Part shown: positions 58,897 through 64,000 of the stretch, piece after piece
How positions within the stretch are numbered: the first letter of the stretch is position 1
How the letters are laid out: the number at the start of each line of letters is the position of its first letter
NCBI GenBank assembly: GCA_964479625.1
Contig: CAYZMS010000016.1
Location: 37,486 to 101,485, forward strand
DNA: 64,000 nucleotides
Direction: 5' to 3'
From: CAYZMS01 sp964479625
GTDB lineage: Bacteria; Bacteroidota; Bacteroidia; Chitinophagales; Saprospiraceae
Translations under genes and position numbers: made by a program
Notes under the pieces: generated by a model
Database searches by the model: none
What the model saw: only the letters and a program-made list of their open reading frames with translations
Told to the model about the DNA's origin: nothing

Positions 58897-60354
58897 ATGA
58901 ATCACATCAACTTTAAGGCTATACTTCGCATCATAGGTGTGTTATTATTCATCCTGGGTTGCCTGATGCTTACGGGGATAATAGCCAGCCTGTACTTCAA
59001 AAGCGGAGATGCGCTTGCCTTACTTTATTCCGGTCTCTGTTGTATTACCCTTGGCCTGCCCCTTTGGTTGCTCACCCCCAACCCTTCCAATAAGATCCGA
59101 AAACGGGAAGGATACCTTATCGTTGCCTGCGGATGGTTCGCCATGGTCCTTTTCGGAGGGCTGCCTTACTTGTTCAGCGGGGTGATCCCTTCACCAGCGG
59201 ATGCTTTCTTCGAAACCGTTTCAGGTATGACGACTACCGGAGCTACCGTCCTGACAGACATAGAATCCACTCCGGAAGGAATTTTGTACTGGCGCAGCCA
59301 GACCCAATGGATAGGAGGAATGGGAATCATTGTGTTGACGGTGGCTATTTTCCCCTTACTGGGTATTGGTGGGATTGAACTGTTCATTGCAGAGGCCCCG
59401 GGACCAACTTCCGACAAGATACACCCCCGCATACAGGAAACCGCCAAACGCCTTTGGCTGATCTATGTGTCCCTTACCTTCCTATTAGGTTTGATTCTTT
59501 GGAGCCTTGGGATGTCTACCTACGACGCCATTAACCACGCCCTGACCACCATGGCCACCGGTGGATTTTCCACCAAGAACGCTAGCATGGCACATTTTGA
59601 CCTGCCTGCCATGCAATATGTCATTGTCTTTTTCATGTTCCTGGCAGGCACCAACTACACCGTAATTTATTACGGAATCAAGCGTAAGTTCGGAAATGTC
59701 TGGCGCAGCGATGAGTTCAAGGCCTATGTGGTACTGATCCTCTCGCTTAGTTGTGTAGTGACCTGGGGGGTACTTAACGAAACCAACCATTCGATGGAGC
59801 AAGCTTTTCGGGAAAGTATCTTTCAAATTGTCAGTATTGTCACCACGACTGGTTTTGTTTCAGCGGACTACACTGCCTGGAGTCCCGGACTGACTATGAT
59901 CTTCTTTATATTGTTGTTCTTTGGAGCTTGTGCAGGCTCTACCAGCGGAGGGATAAAAATTATCCGTCACTTGGTTTTTTTCAAAAACTCCTTTCTAGAA
60001 TTCAAGCGTATTTTGCATCCCCGCGCGGTTGTCCCCTTAAAGCTTAACGGAGCTGTAGTACCCGCCAAGATTATGACCCACATTATTATTTTTTTATTCC
60101 TCTACCTTATCCTTTTCGTTCTGGGTTCCATTGTTCTTAGCATCCTGGGACTAGATTTCCTTACGGCGATTGGGGCAGTAGCTACCAGCCTGGGGAATGT
60201 TGGGCCGGCCATTGGAAAAGTGGGACCGGTAGATAATTTCGCCTGGTTGACCCCTTCCATGAAATTGATCCTGGCCTTCCTTATGTTATTGGGACGGTTA
60301 GAGCTATTTACTATCCTAGTTCTTTTCACCCCTTATTTCTGGAAATCAAATTAG
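58897..60354 (+). CDS. trkH: Trk potassium uptake channel TrkH
   Basis: 485 residues with about ten helices arranged as four M1-P-M2 repeats. The selectivity-filter loops are visible: SGMTTTGATVL, TTMATGGFST, VTTTGFVSAD and ATSLGNVGPA. Together with TrkA it takes up K+. Confidence 0.94.
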   Translation: MNHINFKAILRIIGVLLFILGCLMLTGIIASLYFKSGDALALLYSGLCCITLGLPLWLLTPNPSNKIRKREGYLIVACGWFAMVLFGGLPYLFSGVIPSPADAFFETVSGMTTTGATVLTDIESTPEGILYWRSQTQWIGGMGIIVLTVAIFPLLGIGGIELFIAEAPGPTSDKIHPRIQETAKRLWLIYVSLTFLLGLILWSLGMSTYDAINHALTTMATGGFSTKNASMAHFDLPAMQYVIVFFMFLAGTNYTVIYYGIKRKFGNVWRSDEFKAYVVLILSLSCVVTWGVLNETNHSMEQAFRESIFQIVSIVTTTGFVSADYTAWSPGLTMIFFILLFFGACAGSTSGGIKIIRHLVFFKNSFLEFKRILHPRAVVPLKLNGAVVPAKIMTHIIIFLFLYLILFVLGSIVLSILGLDFLTAIGAVATSLGNVGPAIGKVGPVDNFAWLTPSMKLILAFLMLLGRLELFTILVLFTPYFWKSN

Positions 60355-60367
60355 ACGGTACAGATAC

Positions 60368-60412
60368 GATTGACGGCTTCCCTCCTCAAGAGTAAACCGT
60401 CAATCCCTCTTT
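60368..60412 (+). terminator. Weak hairpin after trkH
   Basis: 9-bp stem (gattgacgg 60368-60376, ccgtcaatc 60397-60405), 20-nt loop, followed by CCTCTTTC. Positioned for trkH/secreted-protein convergence; strength doubtful. Confidence 0.4.
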
Positions 60413-60422
60413 CTCCGGAAAA

Positions 60423-61016
60423 TCAATTTAGGGAATACATAACTTTAAAAGTCTGATAAGCATCCTTTTCAGGTACGTAAAAAAGCGATTCGGAATAACT
60501 GATCTCGACGCCCTTACCGACCAATTCCCCTACCTTTTCGGCACCGGGAAACATTTTTAACCAAAGCAATCGGTTCTCTGCTCCTGTATTGGCATCCTTA
60601 ACGATGATAGAGGCAAACTGGTCCTTTTCTACGCGCACCAGCGTTCCGCGTAACGTACGAATGACCGTCGGGGCTTCCTTCCGGGCTTCGGCAGTCATAG
60701 TCGTCAGGTCCATCACCTTTTGGCAATCGGAGATCAATGCTACTGCCACCTTCTGGGCGAGTTCCTGCCCCTGCTCTGCATTGGTCAGGTCCAGGCCTAA
60801 CTCCTCTTCGATCCGGTCAATATACTTAGGGGCCGATTGCATCAGGCAGGCAGACATTTTCTTCTGAATATCCTCCTGGCTGGAGGAATTATCCAGGCCT
60901 GCATTTTCGAGACAGGTACAGGTTTCGGCACTGATGGCTTCTATAACAGATTGTGCAAGGATTTTACCCTGGAAGCTGAAGACGGTAATAATCGCAATTA
61001 ACAGTGGGTTTTTCAT
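60423..61016 (-). CDS. Secreted protein of unknown function
   Basis: 197 residues. Signal peptide (PLLIAIITVFSFQGKILAQ), helical N-terminal half with Cys (AETCTCLENAG, MSACLMQS, LISDCQKVMDL), and a beta-rich C-terminal half (VIRTLRGTLVRVEKDQFASIIVKDANTG...VEISYSESLFYV). The Cys pattern resembles other Bacteroidota periplasmic helper proteins with a CxCLE motif, but I cannot name a family. It converges with trkH. Confidence 0.7.
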   Translation of the reverse strand: MKNPLLIAIITVFSFQGKILAQSVIEAISAETCTCLENAGLDNSSSQEDIQKKMSACLMQSAPKYIDRIEEELGLDLTNAEQGQELAQKVAVALISDCQKVMDLTTMTAEARKEAPTVIRTLRGTLVRVEKDQFASIIVKDANTGAENRLLWLKMFPGAEKVGELVGKGVEISYSESLFYVPEKDAYQTFKVMYSLN

Positions 61017-61082
61017 AAAAAAATTTTAAAAGTTAACTTGATTTTTTATTTTCTTTACTGGTCATTAGCGCGCAACGAAATC

Positions 61083-62576
61083 ATGCCAATTTCACATGGT
61101 GAACACCTGTTCAACCTCATTCAGTCTTTGACCAAGGCGGAAAAACGTAACTTCCGGTTATACGCCAAACGAATTCCAGGGGAAGATACCAAGTTTTTGC
61201 AGGTCTTTGACCTTCTGGAAGGGGCAAAAACCTACTCGGAAGCTGCGCTCCTCCGCAAACTAGGTGATACCGACAAAAGCCGTTTCTCTAACCTAAAACG
61301 CAGTTTATACCAGCATATTCTGACCAGTCTCCGACTGATGCGCATTCGAAAAAGAGGGGACGCTCAGGTCCGGGAATGGCTGGACTATGCAGACATCCTG
61401 TACGGGAAAGGGCTGTACCTTCAATCCCTGAAGATCCTTGCTAAAGCCCGCAACCTGGCGGCTATTATAAATAATGACCTGTTGCACCAGGAAACCCTCG
61501 AATTCGAAAAAAAGATCGAATCCCGCCACATTACGCGTTCTTCTACCTCCAGGATGAAAATGCTCACTACTGAGTCGGCCCAACGGGCCCAGGTGAACAG
61601 TCAGATCATTCGACTTTCGAACCTGAAACTGGCCCTGCAACGCCATTTTATCAACCATGGCCACGCCCGAAGTCCGGAAGAGATCCGCAAAGTGGAAGCC
61701 ACATACAGTTCGCATCTGCCGCGAAAGATAAGCGACCTGACTTTTTTCGAAAGGGTTTTCTTACACCAGGTTTATTTTTGGTATCACTATTTACTCCAGG
61801 ATTTCAAAGCTTGTTTAAAAGATGCACAGGACTGGACTACACTCTATCACCTGCAGCCCCATATGTTGGAATCTGGGATAAATATGTATATGAAAGGCAT
61901 GCACCACCTGCTGACCATTGCATACCTACTGGAGGAGACGGCTCTGCTTTCCGACACCCTGGCTAAATTAGAGCATTACCGGAATAGCCTCTACTCCAAA
62001 TTTAATTACAATTCCCAAATACAATCCTTTCTTTTTGTCCATTACGCCCGTTACAAGGTCGCTTACCTGGAACCTTCATTTGAAAAAGGGCTGGAGAATA
62101 TTTCCAGTACCATAAGACGCATTCGCAAATATGAAAACCGACTGGACCCCCACAAGGTCCTTATTTTGTATTACAAGATAGCTGGTATCTACTTCGGACT
62201 GGGACGCATGGACAACGCCATTGAGTACCTGAATAAAGTAATAAACGTACCGGGGAAACCTTTACGACAAGACCTGCATGATTACGCACAATTATTACTT
62301 TTACTTTCCCATTACGATCTGGGGAACTTTGACCTAATCGAATACCGGGTAGAAAACCTGGAACGAAGGCTTCCTAAACACCAGGACTACAACGAACTAC
62401 AAGGCTTGATCCTACAATTTCTCAGGCAGGGCAGTAAAGCATCGCCAGAAAAACAAGACCAGATCATTAAGCGTTTCCGGGAGCAACTCATTGATTTAAA
62501 AGCCAAAGGGACAGAACGCAGGGCTTTTGCCTTTCTGAACCCCTTGCTATGGCCTAAACTAATCCATAAGGGATAA
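61083..62576 (+). CDS. Helical repeat protein (TPR-like), unknown function
   Basis: 497 residues from the ATG at 61083; the extension to 61038 is intergenic. No signal peptide. N-terminal LFNLIQSLTKAEKRNFRLYAKR is a pattern I know from Bacteroidota proteins without assigned function; the rest is alpha-helical with TPR-like units (KVLILYYKIAGIYFGLGRMDNAIEYLNKVI). Likely a cytoplasmic scaffold. Starts 66 nt divergent from the secreted-protein gene and precedes mnmE by 51 nt. Confidence 0.75.
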   Translation: MPISHGEHLFNLIQSLTKAEKRNFRLYAKRIPGEDTKFLQVFDLLEGAKTYSEAALLRKLGDTDKSRFSNLKRSLYQHILTSLRLMRIRKRGDAQVREWLDYADILYGKGLYLQSLKILAKARNLAAIINNDLLHQETLEFEKKIESRHITRSSTSRMKMLTTESAQRAQVNSQIIRLSNLKLALQRHFINHGHARSPEEIRKVEATYSSHLPRKISDLTFFERVFLHQVYFWYHYLLQDFKACLKDAQDWTTLYHLQPHMLESGINMYMKGMHHLLTIAYLLEETALLSDTLAKLEHYRNSLYSKFNYNSQIQSFLFVHYARYKVAYLEPSFEKGLENISSTIRRIRKYENRLDPHKVLILYYKIAGIYFGLGRMDNAIEYLNKVINVPGKPLRQDLHDYAQLLLLLSHYDLGNFDLIEYRVENLERRLPKHQDYNELQGLILQFLRQGSKASPEKQDQIIKRFREQLIDLKAKGTERRAFAFLNPLLWPKLIHKG

Positions 62577-62627
62577 TTGGTTTTGGTCTCCATCCCACAA
62601 TCAATTACAACTCATCAGTCAAAACTC

Positions 62628-64000
62628 ATGAATACCATTGTCGCTCTTGCCACCCCTTCCGGAACCGGTGCTATCGGGATCATCCGATTGTCAGGGCCGG
62701 AGGCTATTCCTTTAACCGATCGGATTTTCAAGAGGAAGCTGCTGAAAAAGCAGGATTCTCACACCCTTCATTTCGGAAGGATCCATGATGGGGAACAGGT
62801 GCTAGATGAAGTGCTTGTCAGTTTATTCAGGGGACCTAACTCCTATACGGGCGAGGATGTGATCGAGATCTCCTGTCATGGATCTTCCTACATTTTGCAG
62901 AAGGTATTGGAATTGTGCTTGCAGGAGGGAGCTAAACTGGCGGAGCCGGGAGAGTTTACCATGCGGGCCTTCCTCAACGGCCGCATGGATCTTAGCCAGG
63001 CAGAGGCCGTGGCCGACCTCATCGCCTCCTCCAGTGCTGCGGCCCACCAGATCGCCATGAAGCAAATGCGTGGTGGTTTCAGCAATACACTACAGGAATT
63101 GCGCCAACGCCTGATCGACTTTGCTAGTCTGATCGAACTCGAACTGGACTTTGGAGAGGAAGATGTGGAATTTGCTGATCGAAGCCAACTGGTAGGACTC
63201 GTTCAGGATATCCAGGGAGTCATTGGGCAGTTGATAAACTCCTTCCAACTGGGAAACGCCATCAAGAACGGCGTGAACACCGTTATCGCCGGGCGGCCGA
63301 ATGCCGGCAAATCCACTCTGCTTAATGCCCTGCTTAATGAAGAGCGAGCCATCGTCAGTTCGGTAGCCGGTACCACCCGCGACACCATTGAAGAAGTGCT
63401 CAACATACAGGGGGTTCCCTTCCGCATTATCGATACCGCCGGCATCCGGGAGGCCCAGGACGCCGTTGAAGCCATCGGCGTGGAGCGTACCCTGGAAAAG
63501 ATCGCCCAATCAGCAGTACTGGTCTATGTTTTTGATGTGATTAAAACCCAGCCAGAAGAAGTACGTACTGACCTGAAAAAACTGATACGGCCCGACCTGC
63601 AGCTCTTGGTCGTTGCCAATAAAATGGACCTCAACCCCTATACCAAGTTCGAACACTACTTTCCAGATGAAGCCACCGCCCCCCTCATCACCCAGGATCA
63701 ATGGGTCCCTATTTCTGCCATTAACAATATGAACATTGGGTATCTCAAAGAAAAGCTGTACGACAGCCTGATCGGAAGCGGCCTGAGCCTGGAGAGCACT
63801 ATCGTCACCAACGCTAGGCATCACGAAGCCCTTCACCGCGCCCACCAAAGCCTGGAGGACGTTCTAAACGGCCTTAGGGAAGGGGTCACCTCCGACTTCA
63901 TCGCACTGGACATCCGGCAGGCCTTACATCACCTCGGTAGCATCACCGGCGAGATCAGCACAGACGACCTGCTGGGGAATATTTTTTCAAATTTCTGTAT
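62628..64000 (+). CDS. mnmE: tRNA modification GTPase MnmE (C-terminal residues outside window)
   Basis: 457 codons visible, translated by hand from the ATG at 62628. N-terminal formyl-THF-binding domain (VALATPSGTGAIGIIRLSG, CHGSSYI, GEFTMRAFLNGRMDLSQAEAVADLI), G domain with GRPNAGKST, GTTRDT, DTAG and NKMD, and helical C-terminus ending ...LLGNIFSNFCI at the window edge. The family ends in a conserved Cys-Ile-Gly-Lys, so only about two residues are missing. With MnmG it modifies the wobble uridine of certain tRNAs. Confidence 0.95.
   Translation, partial: MNTIVALATPSGTGAIGIIRLSGPEAIPLTDRIFKRKLLKKQDSHTLHFGRIHDGEQVLDEVLVSLFRGPNSYTGEDVIEISCHGSSYILQKVLELCLQEGAKLAEPGEFTMRAFLNGRMDLSQAEAVADLIASSSAAAHQIAMKQMRGGFSNTLQELRQRLIDFASLIELELDFGEEDVEFADRSQLVGLVQDIQGVIGQLINSFQLGNAIKNGVNTVIAGRPNAGKSTLLNALLNEERAIVSSVAGTTRDTIEEVLNIQGVPFRIIDTAGIREAQDAVEAIGVERTLEKIAQSAVLVYVFDVIKTQPEEVRTDLKKLIRPDLQLLVVANKMDLNPYTKFEHYFPDEATAPLITQDQWVPISAINNMNIGYLKEKLYDSLIGSGLSLESTIVTNARHHEALHRAHQSLEDVLNGLREGVTSDFIALDIRQALHHLGSITGEISTDDLLGNIFSNFC

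Overview
The window looks like a chromosomal segment from a Bacteroidota bacterium, most likely of the Saprospiria (Lewinella/Haliscomenobacter-like); the class is inferred, the phylum is well supported. Supporting signs are the type IX secretion (T9SS) regulator PorX, a PorP/SprF-family membrane protein, two secreted proteins with type-B (gliding-motility-associated) C-terminal sorting domains, SprB repeats, an AtpZ gene next to a bactofilin gene, an almost complete lack of Shine-Dalgarno sequences, and promoters of the Bacteroidota type (TTG / TAnnTTTG). I see no rRNA, tRNA, CRISPR array or prophage.

Layout. 1-7127 (minus strand): the 5' part of a trypsin-like protease/EEP nuclease fusion, then coaX with an outer-membrane protein and a TPR protein, purH and tdk. 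7238-13191 (plus): a Bacteroidota-conserved protein of unknown function, pfkA, a rhomboid protease, then an envelope group with an LpxR-type and a PagL-type lipid A deacylase flanking a small lipoprotein, ending in a decayed cytochrome c gene. 13324-18818: a HipA_2/DUF3037 pair, a DUF3667 gene broken by two compensating frameshifts, a patatin/secreted-protein pair and a dead IS3-family element. 18872-31973 is envelope-oriented: a TonB-dependent receptor, a subtilase with a SPOR domain, an ECF sigma factor, an XRE regulator, a thioredoxin-SPOR protein, a 1551-residue SprB-repeat protein and a LamG protein. 32082-37656 holds a Ca2+/Na+ antiporter, tatC, porX and an HD phosphohydrolase. 37933-49577 holds a secreted repeat protein with a peptidoglycan-binding end, a DUF6427-like membrane protein, purQ, three DsbD-alpha domains spread over two genes, a biotin carrier protein, the AtpZ/bactofilin group, a PorP/SprF protein and a cytoplasmic-looking trypsin-like protease. 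49670-53520 is a phenylacetyl-CoA epoxidase cluster (paaE, a TetR regulator, paaA, paaB, paaC; no paaD) with two matching palindromic operators. 53681-64000 holds rpsT, sucA, a low-molecular-weight phosphatase, trkA-trkH, two proteins of unknown function and mnmE, which runs off the right end.

Functional links. Several groups build or remodel the envelope: lipid A deacylases, DsbD proteins, SPOR proteins, T9SS regulator and cargo, TatC, bactofilin. The paa genes form a self-contained aromatic catabolism module whose regulation can be read from the DNA. The rest is housekeeping. Reading-frame damage is concentrated at 12.7-18.8 kb (cytochrome pseudogene, DUF3667 frameshifts, dead IS3).
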